Source of the DNA: CAZYBG01 sp964645155
Lineage (GTDB): Bacteria > Pseudomonadota > Alphaproteobacteria > Rhodobacterales > Rhodobacteraceae
DNA: 24,951 bases
NCBI GenBank assembly: GCA_964645155.1
Contig: CAZYBG010000042.1
Coordinates: 1-24,951 of the forward strand
Direction: 5' to 3'
A program made the position numbers and the translations under genes. Shown one piece after another: positions 16,149 to 23,759 of this stretch (position 1 is the first letter of the stretch; every line of letters starts with the position of its first letter). The notes under the pieces are model-generated. The model saw only the letters and a program-made list of their open reading frames with translations, ran no database searches and had not been told where the DNA came from.

Positions 16149-17042
16149 TCAGCGCTCTGCGAGCAATTGCTTAAGCCCCATCTCCAGCGACTTCGAGAAC
16201 GTCTTGAGGGTCGGGGAAAGCAGCCGTCGGTCGGGCATCACAATCTTGATATCGGCCGGGTCGGCTTGTGACCAATCCGGAAGGATATGCACAAGACGGC
16301 CTTCTGCGACAGCTTCGCGCACATCCCAAAAGGACTTCAACGCCACACCTAGCCCTCGCTCGGCCATAGCGAGAAGGTTGTCGCCTGCCACGCATCTGAG
16401 CCGCGCTCTCGGGTGCACAGATTGGACCCACCCCATCCGGTCACGCAGCTTCCAACTCTCCGTGGCACCGAGCATCAACCCGTCGCAGTCATTGAGCTGT
16501 TCCACGGCAGCAAGCGGTGACCGTGCTTCGAGATATCCAGGCGCTGCCACCAGAACCCGATGATTATCGGCGATGCGCCGAATGAGGTGATGCTCGGCGG
16601 TGATGCCGCCAATGCGCACGGCCAGGTCAATTCGGTCGCGGTCGAGGTCCTGCACCATATCGGTCAAGTGCAGATCAATCGACACCGCCGGATGCCGTGC
16701 AAGAAAATCCGCCACCACAGGTGCCACGCAGACCTGGCCGAGACGCGAGGGCGCTGTCACCGCAAGGTGACCGCCCAGCTGACCGTCTGGATGCGAGTGC
16801 TCCACGAAGGCCGCCGCTGCGGCTGTCAGCGCACGTGCTTCGATAAGCTTGCGAGCGCCGGTGGCACTCAGGAAGAGGCCTGTTGGCGTCCGGTTAAAGA
16901 GCCGTTCTCCTAGATGGATTTCCAAACGATCGAGCCTGCGCGCAACGCTCGATGCCGCTTGCCCTCGCTTTCTGCCGACAGCGGAAAAGCTGCCGAGTTC
17001 GGCGAGCTCCTGCATCAATTCCAGATCGCCGATCAGATCCAT
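16149..17042 (-). CDS. LysR-family transcriptional regulator
   Basis: This 297-residue regulator has an N-terminal winged helix-turn-helix (DLELMQELAELGSFSAVGRK, then RGQAASSVARRLDRLEIHLG and ERLFNRTPTGLFLSATG). A substrate-binding domain covers about residues 90-290 (LGGHLAVTAPSRLGQVCVAP, DRDRIDLAVRIGG, LAMAERGLGVALKS). The ATG at 17042 aligns with usual LysR starts and has AAAGGG 4 bases upstream; the frame stays open to 17117, but that extension would place the operator palindrome in coding sequence. It is divergently transcribed from the oxygenase-transporter pair and most likely controls it and itself. The inducer is unknown; a betaine, carnitine-like compound or other amino acid derivative is a guess from the neighbour. 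Confidence 0.93.
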   Translation of the reverse strand: MDLIGDLELMQELAELGSFSAVGRKRGQAASSVARRLDRLEIHLGERLFNRTPTGLFLSATGARKLIEARALTAAAAAFVEHSHPDGQLGGHLAVTAPSRLGQVCVAPVVADFLARHPAVSIDLHLTDMVQDLDRDRIDLAVRIGGITAEHHLIRRIADNHRVLVAAPGYLEARSPLAAVEQLNDCDGLMLGATESWKLRDRMGWVQSVHPRARLRCVAGDNLLAMAERGLGVALKSFWDVREAVAEGRLVHILPDWSQADPADIKIVMPDRRLLSPTLKTFSKSLEMGLKQLLAER

Positions 17043-17047
17043 CACAC

Positions 17048-17068
17048 CCTTTGCGTAGAACGCAAAGG
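17048..17068. promoter_or_regulatory. Perfect T-N11-A palindrome, candidate LysR operator
   Basis: Arms CCTTTGCGT and ACGCAAAGG are separated by AGA, giving a perfect 9-base inverted repeat. Within it, T17052 and A17064 are separated by exactly 11 bases, the classic LysR-type box. It lies 5 bases upstream of the LysR ATG and touches its ribosome-binding site, and is about 78 bases upstream of the oxygenase ATG. Confidence 0.7.
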
Positions 17069-17145
17069 AGGCTCGCATAGGGGACGTATTCTGTAAAGCC
17101 CTCGAAGAGCAGACCATTGCAGGTGGTTCAATCGGAGGCTTTCAA

Positions 17146-18303
17146 ATGGGAATCCACGATCAAGATGTCCTCGCGCAGCAGATCGTCGCTGTTGATACGC
17201 ACGATGATCACGTCACAGTACGGTGGGCATCAGGCGGACAGGCACGGTTCCACTACCAGTGGCTTCGTGACAACTGCCGCTCAACTGAACGTTTCGACGC
17301 ATCTACCTGCGAGCGCAAAGCGCTGACGGAATGCATTCCTGCCGACCTCGGCGCTGGTTCCGTCCGGATCGATGACGGCCAACTCTCAATCAAGTGGTCG
17401 GATGGCGGTTCCGACAGCCGATTCGATCCCGACTGGTTGTACCGCAATGCCTACGATCCAGCCCCTGTCGGAACCCAAACTGTGCAGGCAACATGGGGCG
17501 CCGAGTACGCGGAGGCTTTGGCTACCTTCTCGTATCGCGATGTCATTGACGACGACGCGATAGCGGCCAAGATGATTGGCGCATTCGAGCGCCACGGCCT
17601 TATCCGTCTCGATGGAATGCCCACAGTCGAAGACGAGGTTGAGCGTTTCGCCCAACGTTTGGCTTACGTGCGCGAAATCGCATTCGACCGTGTTGCCAAC
17701 ATCAAGGTCAGCCTCGATCCTTACACGCTCGGCTTTACCAACGCTGCCTTGCCGTTGCACACGGATTGCTCGGGATATTCCTGGCCACCGAACGTGATGG
17801 TGTTTCACTGCCTGAAGAACGAGGTGGCAGGTGGAGCGTCGCAATATGTCGATGGTGCGCGCGCGGTGGCCGAACTTGGCCGTGACGACCCGGAAGCACT
17901 CCGCATTCTCACCACGTTCGATGTCGAGTTCCGACTCTGGTCGCGCAAGGCCGACACGTTGTCGCGCTGCCCGCCGATAATCCTCGACGCTTCGGGACGC
18001 CTGGCGATCCTGCGATATGCAAACTGGACGGTGCAGCCGCTGAGGACCGTGCCGTTCGAGATGGTGCCACGCTGGTACGATGCATGGCGGTCGCTGGCAC
18101 GCCGCGTCAACGCCCCGGAAAACCGTGTATCCTATCGATGCCGGCCCGGTGAGGCACTGCTGATCAACAACCACCGTGTCCTGCACGGCCGCGACTCTTT
18201 CGACGACGGGGAGGGAGTGCGACACTTTCAGCAGGTTTACATGGAACTCGATGATCTTTCTGGTTTCCGCAGGATCGCCGAAGGCGCGGGCGGCGCGTGG
18301 TGA
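17146..18303 (+). CDS. Gamma-butyrobetaine hydroxylase-like 2-oxoglutarate/Fe(II) dioxygenase (TauD/TfdA family)
   Basis: This 385-residue oxygenase would hydroxylate a small substrate using 2-oxoglutarate and O2. Residues 1-95 form the DUF971-like domain of gamma-butyrobetaine and trimethyllysine hydroxylases (WLRDNC near 40-45, DPDWLYRNAY). Residues about 125-375 form the TauD fold, with facial-triad residues H205 and D207 (LPLHTDCSGY) and distal H347 (NNHRVLHGRDSF), and R359 as the likely 2-oxoglutarate ligand (VRHFQQVYMELDDL). The usual CxxC zinc ligands after DNC in the N-terminal domain are not conserved (DNCRSTERFDASTC). The ATG at 17146 follows GGAGG about 9 bases upstream. Its stop overlaps the transporter start. 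The substrate is not established. Confidence 0.88.
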   Translation: MGIHDQDVLAQQIVAVDTHDDHVTVRWASGGQARFHYQWLRDNCRSTERFDASTCERKALTECIPADLGAGSVRIDDGQLSIKWSDGGSDSRFDPDWLYRNAYDPAPVGTQTVQATWGAEYAEALATFSYRDVIDDDAIAAKMIGAFERHGLIRLDGMPTVEDEVERFAQRLAYVREIAFDRVANIKVSLDPYTLGFTNAALPLHTDCSGYSWPPNVMVFHCLKNEVAGGASQYVDGARAVAELGRDDPEALRILTTFDVEFRLWSRKADTLSRCPPIILDASGRLAILRYANWTVQPLRTVPFEMVPRWYDAWRSLARRVNAPENRVSYRCRPGEALLINNHRVLHGRDSFDDGEGVRHFQQVYMELDDLSGFRRIAEGAGGAW

Positions 18304-19265
18304 CCGTTCGAATGCCCAGTCGTCTGGTTGCTGTACCCGTGCTCTGCTTGTTGTTCGTGTTACTCTGGAGTTCGGGATTCATAGGAGCGAAAGCGGGGCT
18401 CGACCACGCGGGTACCTTCACGATCCTGTTCTGGCGGTATCTTCTTGTGGCGGCGGTCCTGGCGGCGCTTGTCACCCTCGCAGGGCAATGGCGGCGCATT
18501 CCCATATCCGAACTGAAGCGGCATGCGGCAGTGGGTGCGCTTGCCCATGCCGGTTGGCTCGCTGCGGTGCTCGGGGCAATCGACCTTGGGCTGTCGGCAG
18601 GGCTCGCCGCGTTCATTACCGCGCTCCAGCCGATTCTGACCGGCGCTTTTTCCGCTCGTCTTACAGGCGAACCTGTTGCCAGACGGGAATGGGCGGGACT
18701 CTTGCTCGGGTTGATCGCAGTCGCTGTAGTGATTGGCGACTCCGTTTCACTTGGCGGTTCGCTCCTGGCGCATATCCTGCCTTTTCTCGCTGTGATGGCG
18801 ATCACCGCCGCCTCGCTGATCGATCGGGGTGCGAACTTGCGTACAGATGCTCCAACGCCGTTGCTACTGGTTACCTTCTGGCACTGCGTGGCCTCGCTCA
18901 TCGTGCTTGCGCCATTTGCGATCGGACTCGAAGGACTGCAAGCAGAGTGGACAGGTGGTCTCATTTTCGCCATCGTCTGGCTCGCTCTTGTCGTGTCGCT
19001 GGCAGCCTATGGGCTAATGTTCCTTCTCTTGCGGCGGCTCTCAGCTCCGCGCGTGGCCAGCCTTACATATCTTTCGCCGCCAGTGACGATGGTGATGGCT
19101 TGGCTCGTGTTCGGCGAGACTCTCACACTGGCTGGAGTTGCGGGGTTGACGATTGCGGCGGTGGCGGTCTGGCTCACCCTCAGCGCGCGGCGCGGAGACG
19201 TTGTAGTGGTGGTCGAGGAGAAGCGCGAAGCTGACGGGAATAGACGGGCCAGCGGGCGCATATGA
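18300..19265 (+). CDS. DMT superfamily (EamA) transporter
   Basis: This roughly 321-residue inner-membrane protein has ten predicted membrane segments in two EamA repeats. The first runs from VPVLCLLFVLLWSSGFIGAK through LSAGLAAFITALQPILTGAF. The second runs from LLAHILPFLAVMAITAASLI through VASLTYLSPPVTMVMAWLVF and LAGVAGLTIAAVAVWLTLSA. Such proteins usually export amino acids or related metabolites. The start is uncertain: GTG at 18300 forms a GTGA overlap with the oxygenase stop, GTG at 18297 and ATG at 18312 are alternatives. Tight coupling to the oxygenase suggests export or uptake of its substrate or product. The charged tail ends at a TGA 37 bases past the last membrane segment region. 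Confidence 0.9.
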   Translation: MTVRMPSRLVAVPVLCLLFVLLWSSGFIGAKAGLDHAGTFTILFWRYLLVAAVLAALVTLAGQWRRIPISELKRHAAVGALAHAGWLAAVLGAIDLGLSAGLAAFITALQPILTGAFSARLTGEPVARREWAGLLLGLIAVAVVIGDSVSLGGSLLAHILPFLAVMAITAASLIDRGANLRTDAPTPLLLVTFWHCVASLIVLAPFAIGLEGLQAEWTGGLIFAIVWLALVVSLAAYGLMFLLLRRLSAPRVASLTYLSPPVTMVMAWLVFGETLTLAGVAGLTIAAVAVWLTLSARRGDVVVVVEEKREADGNRRASGRI

Positions 19266-19476
19266 GGTATTGCTTTAGAGAACTATAGCGTAGACGTAGT
19301 GCTCATCTTCATCAGGCGCGGCCCGCCAATGAACTCCGTCCCACGTTGTTGTTTGAAGATGCGTTGCGGAATTGGTGTTCCGGTCCCCCTTTCGGTCCCA
19401 CATCGCCTCTGTTGATGCAGTATGGCCTCGCCTGCTCCCAAGGCGTGAGATACCCACATTCGGCGCCTCCCGCTCG

Positions 19477-19756
19477 CTCCTCCCGCATCGTGTGGCCCAG
19501 ATCGTCCTTGAGCGGCTTGACGAGGAAGGAGAGGGGCGAGCGGGGGGCGGTCTGGAGGATGGTCTTGACCGGCCTGCCGGGAAAGACGGCGAGGCTGGGC
19601 GGCAGGGTCGGCAAGCGCGATCTCGATGGCGAAGTAGCGGGCCTGCGTTTTCCGGTCGGCGAGCGCGCCGGAGGCGAGCCGGCGGAACGTGCCCGCGAAC
19701 TCCGGCGCGGTGTGGGCGTTGAACGTCGGCAAGAGGACGATGGAGCCGGTTGCCAC
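19477..19756 (-). pseudogene. Remnant of HlyD-type type I secretion membrane fusion protein (C-terminal fragment)
   Basis: Two minus-strand frames each carry part of the C-terminal domain of a type I secretion periplasmic adaptor. One frame reads VLLPTFNAHTAPEFAGTFRR, then ALADRKTQARYFAIEIALAD (family pattern: AFNQRTTPEL-GTV, then TDERTG-YF-ARI). Near 19575-19612 the match switches to another frame: GRPVKTILQTAPRSPLSFLV, then KPLKDDLGHTMREE, matching the family end (PGMPVEAFIQTGERTALSYLVKPL). An in-frame TGA lies two codons before the first fragment. Loss of the first three quarters plus a frameshift makes this non-functional. No ABC transporter or outer-membrane partner is present. Confidence 0.75.
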
Positions 19757-20336
19757 CGCTCAAGCCGCGTCGAAACCAAGCTGCGCTGCGTCAAGTTGCC
19801 GGGCCGGTGGCCTGCTGCCGGTTCCTTGGACACGAGGACAAGATCGCGACTAAGGAATTTGACGGTGGAGACGGACGAGGCCGAGGTTCAGCCGCGGATT
19901 CAAAGTCGAGGCCGTCGGCCTGGCGACGGACCATGATGTAGCGGTGATGATCGCCGAGGTCAGGGCACAGGCGATCCTGACCGGAGGTAAGGCGCGGCCC
20001 TGCGATAGCAGGATCAAGCCGGCCATTGCTGGACGGATCACATCGGCAAGACCGCGGAGCGGACCGCTGCGCGCGGTTCCTGCCGCGCGGGGCGAGAGCC
20101 GAAGCGATGGCCGAATGCCCATCCTGAAGGTCTGTCGGCGAAATCACGCTGGCGAGGAGCGGGCAGCGCCCCGGCCTCCCGCGCGTTACATCAATGTCAC
20201 GACACTTTGGTTTCCTCGATCACGCCCTTCAGCAAGAGTCCTCATCGCTCGCCAGTCACGGGGCCGATCCTGAACTCCGGGCCGCCGGCAGTTCGGTCGA
20301 CATGCGTACCCGCTTGCGACACACGCCTGCGCGGCG

Positions 20337-20348
20337 CCTTGCGCAAGG
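20337..20348. promoter_or_regulatory. 12-base perfect palindrome upstream of the 1034-residue orphan gene
   Basis: CCTTGCGCAAGG equals its reverse complement. It lies 58 bases before the ATG at 20406, in a plausible operator position. Nothing else supports a regulatory role. Confidence 0.3.
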
Positions 20349-20405
20349 ATCGACAACGGGCTCGGGCCGCCTTGCTGCGCGCCGTCATCATTGTGGAGAT
20401 CCGGC

Positions 20406-23400
20406 ATGGTTGTGGAACGCCGCGAACGAGGCACCAACCGGGAGGTCAACGAGATCCGGCGCCAGCAGGAGCGCGAAGCCCAGCGCTCGCGGGTCGAGGC
20501 CGCCCGTGCCGCGGCTGATCGTGCCGCGGCAGCCGATCGCGCGGGCGCCGACACCGCGCGACCCGAGCGCAGCACAACCGGAACGCTGGAGCGAGACGGC
20601 CCAGCACGGCGCGGCGGCCGAGGCCCAGGGATCACGGCGCGCAACGAAGGACAGGAGTTCGGCGCGCGCGCCGCCCCAGGGGCGGCGCCAGCCTGGACGG
20701 ACATCGACGTCCCCCGCCGCGACGCCGGGGTTCCCTTCGTCAACCCACTCACGGATGCCGAACTCGCCGAGGCAGAGGCGCGGACGGCCGAATTGCGGCG
20801 GGACTACGCGCAGGCCCAGCAGGCGACCCGCGCACTGGACCCCGGACTGCGTCGCGCGGAAGAGGGCCAGTTGCCGGATGCCGCCGCGCGCGATGCGCTG
20901 CGCATCGGGATCGAGGCCGAGATCCAGTACGCCACGCGCGACCACGTCCTCCCCCGGTCGGTACTGGACCCGGTTCTTGCCGACATCGAGGCGCGCGGAG
21001 CGGGCGATCAGGACTATCTCGCCATCGTCGAGGAGGCGCGCCAGAACGCCGTCGCCGACTGGGAGGCGACCGGGCGGACCGGCGACGGCATCGGCCGGGT
21101 GATCGGCGCGATGGGCGTCGCCGGAACGGATCATGCCGAGGACCGGCTGGAGGGCATGACCCGGATCGCGGCGCGCAACCCCGCATTCGCCGCCGAGCTC
21201 GATCAGGCGAGGGCCGATGCCGGGCGGGCCTGGGGCTTCGTGCAGGACGAGATCGAAAGCCAGCTCCGCACGCGGATCCATGAGGCCGGCGGCAACCCGG
21301 AGGAGGCGATCGTCGGCCTCGCCGACACGTTCCACGAATACGGACCGGCGCAGAATCCGCAGTACCGGCAGGCCGTGGATCAGGCGATCTACGACGTTCT
21401 GGTAGGGGATCCCGCGCGCGCCGTTGCCGCGACATTCGAGGCGCGTGGCGCAGAGGCCGCCTCGGGCGAACTCGTCTCGGTCATGGCGAATGCTTCGCCG
21501 GTGGTTGCCGCCCAGATCCTGACCGAGGCCAACCCGACCGTCGGCAAGATGGCGGAGGACATCAACGGCCGCGCAAACCTGGTGATCGACAGCGCGACGA
21601 CCGGCGTGACCGGATTCCCGATCGACGGCATGTCACTTGGCGATACCTACGGCAACCTCGCTCGTGCGGTGCATATCGCGTCCTACGACCCGGCGTTCGG
21701 CGCGTCGGCAGTCGGCACGACGGCCCGGACAATGGCAACGGCCCTCGATGCCGATGCGCTCGATGTGCTGCGCTGGTCGCCCTACAGCAGCACGGTTGGC
21801 GACGAGAACGGGGTGATCGCCGCATCAGAATGGGCGACACAGCTCTCCGACGCGGTCGTCGACAACTACGGGGCGGCCCTCAACATTGCATTGGCTGGCG
21901 AATACCAGGATCGCGGAATGGCGGCCGAGGCCAGCTTGCTGCTGACCGCAACCTCCGACGGGATTAGACGGATCAACCGCACCATCGAGGACGAGATGAC
22001 CCGCTTCGCGACGGCGGCAGGCCCGGCCGTAGCCTTTGCATCGGAATGGCAGGGGCTGGTGGACCAGGGCGGCATCGGCCGCGGCGTCGATACCTATATC
22101 GGGCGCGACGATGTGCAGCCGGAGCTCGACGCGGCGCTCGAAGGGCTCGACCGGGCGACCGTTGCCTACATGGCGGCGAACCGCGCCGTTGTGGGGATGC
22201 CCCCGGGCCTCGCGGCCAACGAGGCGTTCGAACGCCCGCTCGCGGCCGCCGACGCGGTCAATCTCGAGTTCGCCGGCTTCGCGATGATGTACGGCCCGCA
22301 GAGCGTGGCCGAGGTGAACCGGCTCAGCATCTTCGCCGACCGGGCCGCGCCGACGCCGCGCGACAGCGTTCTGGGGCTTGACAGCGCCGGCATCAACGAC
22401 CCGGCCTCGACCGTGGCGAAGAACGTCCGCGACACGCGCAGCTCGATCAAGGAGATCTTGCGCGCCGCCTCCAGCAGCTCGGCCGGCGTCGTCGGCGACG
22501 TCACGTCCACGACGACGCCCCTCGGGCAATTGTTCAATTTCGTGGGGGCTGCGACCTACACGACAGGGGCGGTCTCGGCGTCCCGCACGCTCGGCGACCC
22601 GACCCTGAGCCCGGAGCAGGTCGACGTGAACGCGGCGGCGGTCGTCCACGGATTTACCGCCGCATTCAAGGAGACCGCCGAGATGGCCACCGGGCTGGCC
22701 CGCTCTGGCGCGACACTGACGGAACGGCTCGCCACACGCTATCCCGGGCACACGACGATCGGTCTCGCCTACAACGCCCAGCTGCTGCGCAACTCGTTTC
22801 TTGGCCAGGCATCTTCAAGCAATCCGGCCTGGGCTGGCTTCGGCAATGCGATCAAATATGGCGGCGCCGGCATCGATGCCGCCCGCGGGCTGATCTCGCT
22901 GGGGCGCGGCGATTTCGTCGAGGCGGGTCTCTACGGCGCGAGCGCCGCGGGCGGGCTGATCTCGACCCGCGCGGTCTTCCTCGGCATGCCGGGCGGCGTC
23001 GTCGGCGCCGTGGTGGCGGCCGTCGCCGGGCTCGGGATTGCCATCTACGGGCAGGACAAGGCCAACCGCACGAACGACCGGAACTTCATGGACATGCTGA
23101 CGGGGGCGGGTGTCGATCCGGCGCTGGCCGACGAACTCTCGAACCATCATTTCGAGACGGTCAGCGTCGGCCCGCATCTGCGCCAGTGGGCGGACTACGA
23201 AGGGATTTCTTATCCCGACCTGATGGAGCGACTGGCCGAGGTGGATCCGTTGGCGGTCGGTGAACTTGTCGTGCGGCTGCAGCAAGCATCTGGCTTCAGC
23301 TTCCACCCCGACGGCGAGATCCCCGAAATGCTGGACCCGGTTGGTGCCGATTCTGTCCGGGATCTTCCGCCGCAGCACCCTGGCTTCATGACCATGGACC

Positions 23401-23510
23401 TGCACAGGATGTCGCTCTGGGCGCAGGGCAACGGCTTTTCCTGGGTCGGCGTCCCCGGACCCGACCCGGTGCAACGGCGCACCGCCCGGGGCGGAGCAGT
23501 CGCCGAGTGA
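20406..23510 (+). CDS. Large 1034-residue orphan protein, function unknown; candidate secreted effector or structural protein
   Basis: I do not recognise a characterised family. The ATG at 20406 has GGAGA 6 bases upstream. Residues 1-60 are highly charged and likely coiled coil (REVNEIRRQQEREAQRSRVE, then Ala-rich heptads). Residues about 110-640 are long predicted helices of Ala/Glu/Asp-rich sequence. Residues about 680-860 are richer in Gly, Ser and Thr. A single strongly hydrophobic segment (MPGGVVGAVVAAVAGLGIAI) starts at residue 861, followed by a helical domain (DMLTGAGVDPALADELSNHH, LRQWADYEGISYPDLMERLA) and a Trp-containing end (MSLWAQGNGFSWVGVPGPDP). There is no signal peptide, RTX repeat or catalytic motif. 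The late hydrophobic segment recalls toxins or translocators, but that is inference. GC content is host-like; no partner genes adjoin it. Confidence 0.85.
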   Translation: MVVERRERGTNREVNEIRRQQEREAQRSRVEAARAAADRAAAADRAGADTARPERSTTGTLERDGPARRGGRGPGITARNEGQEFGARAAPGAAPAWTDIDVPRRDAGVPFVNPLTDAELAEAEARTAELRRDYAQAQQATRALDPGLRRAEEGQLPDAAARDALRIGIEAEIQYATRDHVLPRSVLDPVLADIEARGAGDQDYLAIVEEARQNAVADWEATGRTGDGIGRVIGAMGVAGTDHAEDRLEGMTRIAARNPAFAAELDQARADAGRAWGFVQDEIESQLRTRIHEAGGNPEEAIVGLADTFHEYGPAQNPQYRQAVDQAIYDVLVGDPARAVAATFEARGAEAASGELVSVMANASPVVAAQILTEANPTVGKMAEDINGRANLVIDSATTGVTGFPIDGMSLGDTYGNLARAVHIASYDPAFGASAVGTTARTMATALDADALDVLRWSPYSSTVGDENGVIAASEWATQLSDAVVDNYGAALNIALAGEYQDRGMAAEASLLLTATSDGIRRINRTIEDEMTRFATAAGPAVAFASEWQGLVDQGGIGRGVDTYIGRDDVQPELDAALEGLDRATVAYMAANRAVVGMPPGLAANEAFERPLAAADAVNLEFAGFAMMYGPQSVAEVNRLSIFADRAAPTPRDSVLGLDSAGINDPASTVAKNVRDTRSSIKEILRAASSSSAGVVGDVTSTTTPLGQLFNFVGAATYTTGAVSASRTLGDPTLSPEQVDVNAAAVVHGFTAAFKETAEMATGLARSGATLTERLATRYPGHTTIGLAYNAQLLRNSFLGQASSSNPAWAGFGNAIKYGGAGIDAARGLISLGRGDFVEAGLYGASAAGGLISTRAVFLGMPGGVVGAVVAAVAGLGIAIYGQDKANRTNDRNFMDMLTGAGVDPALADELSNHHFETVSVGPHLRQWADYEGISYPDLMERLAEVDPLAVGELVVRLQQASGFSFHPDGEIPEMLDPVGADSVRDLPPQHPGFMTMDLHRMSLWAQGNGFSWVGVPGPDPVQRRTARGGAVAE

Positions 23511-23759
23511 AGGGCACCGGGTGCCATGCCGAAGCGCGCTGATGATGGGCGAGCAGCCTTTTCTGACAGCACCCGTGCATGGCGGAGCGCGGGCAAGCAC
23601 CGACGTGATAACGGCAGGTCTCTGACGATGGCGTGGATGCTGTCTGCTTCCGTCGCGGCTTGAACACCGCGTCACACCGGAGGATTGCGATGGCCTCGGG
23701 CCGGGGCGTGCACGCCATCAACAGGTCCGGTCCGGAACCGCCGCCCGAGACCCTGCAGG

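Larger units (their letters stand above)
8962..19265. mobile_element. Integrated mobilisable element inserted at tRNA-Ser(GGA); right end not located
   Basis: The left end sits at the 3' end of tRNA-Ser next to a serine recombinase. Inside are higBA, an AlpA-like regulator, a TraA relaxase, oriT, traC and traD, then a LysR/oxygenase/transporter cargo. Base composition by eye is lower in GC than bases 1-8700 and 20406 onward. There is no traG coupling protein, trb/virB secretion gene, replication gene or complete partner set, so the element could at best be mobilised in trans. I searched by eye for a second copy of the tRNA 3' end to the right and found none. Serine recombinases need only a very short common core, so this does not exclude a right end. 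The end given here is the last cargo gene and is a placeholder; the true end may lie in 19266-20405 or beyond. Confidence 0.55.
19266..20405. other. 1.1-kb decayed non-coding stretch with secretion-gene remnant
   Basis: No intact gene is recognisable. A frameshifted HlyD-type fragment lies at 19477-19756 on the minus strand. The rest (19757-20390) has many overlapping open frames on both strands with Arg/Pro/Ala-rich translations typical of GC-rich shadow frames. A perfect palindrome, CCTTGCGCAAGG, lies at 20337-20348, 58 bases before the next gene. This stretch is the best candidate for the right junction of the island. Confidence 0.6.

Noticed and set aside
19791..20273. Possible small genes or transposase remnants on either strand
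   Set aside because: Translations show no transposase DDE pattern, no terminal inverted repeats and no consistent frame; treated as decayed sequence.
23570..23600. TGGCGGAGCGCGGG as a possible second copy of the tRNA-Ser 3' end (reverse strand)
   Set aside because: Only about 14 bases resemble the tRNA end and two bases are missing; chance similarity in GC-rich DNA is likely.
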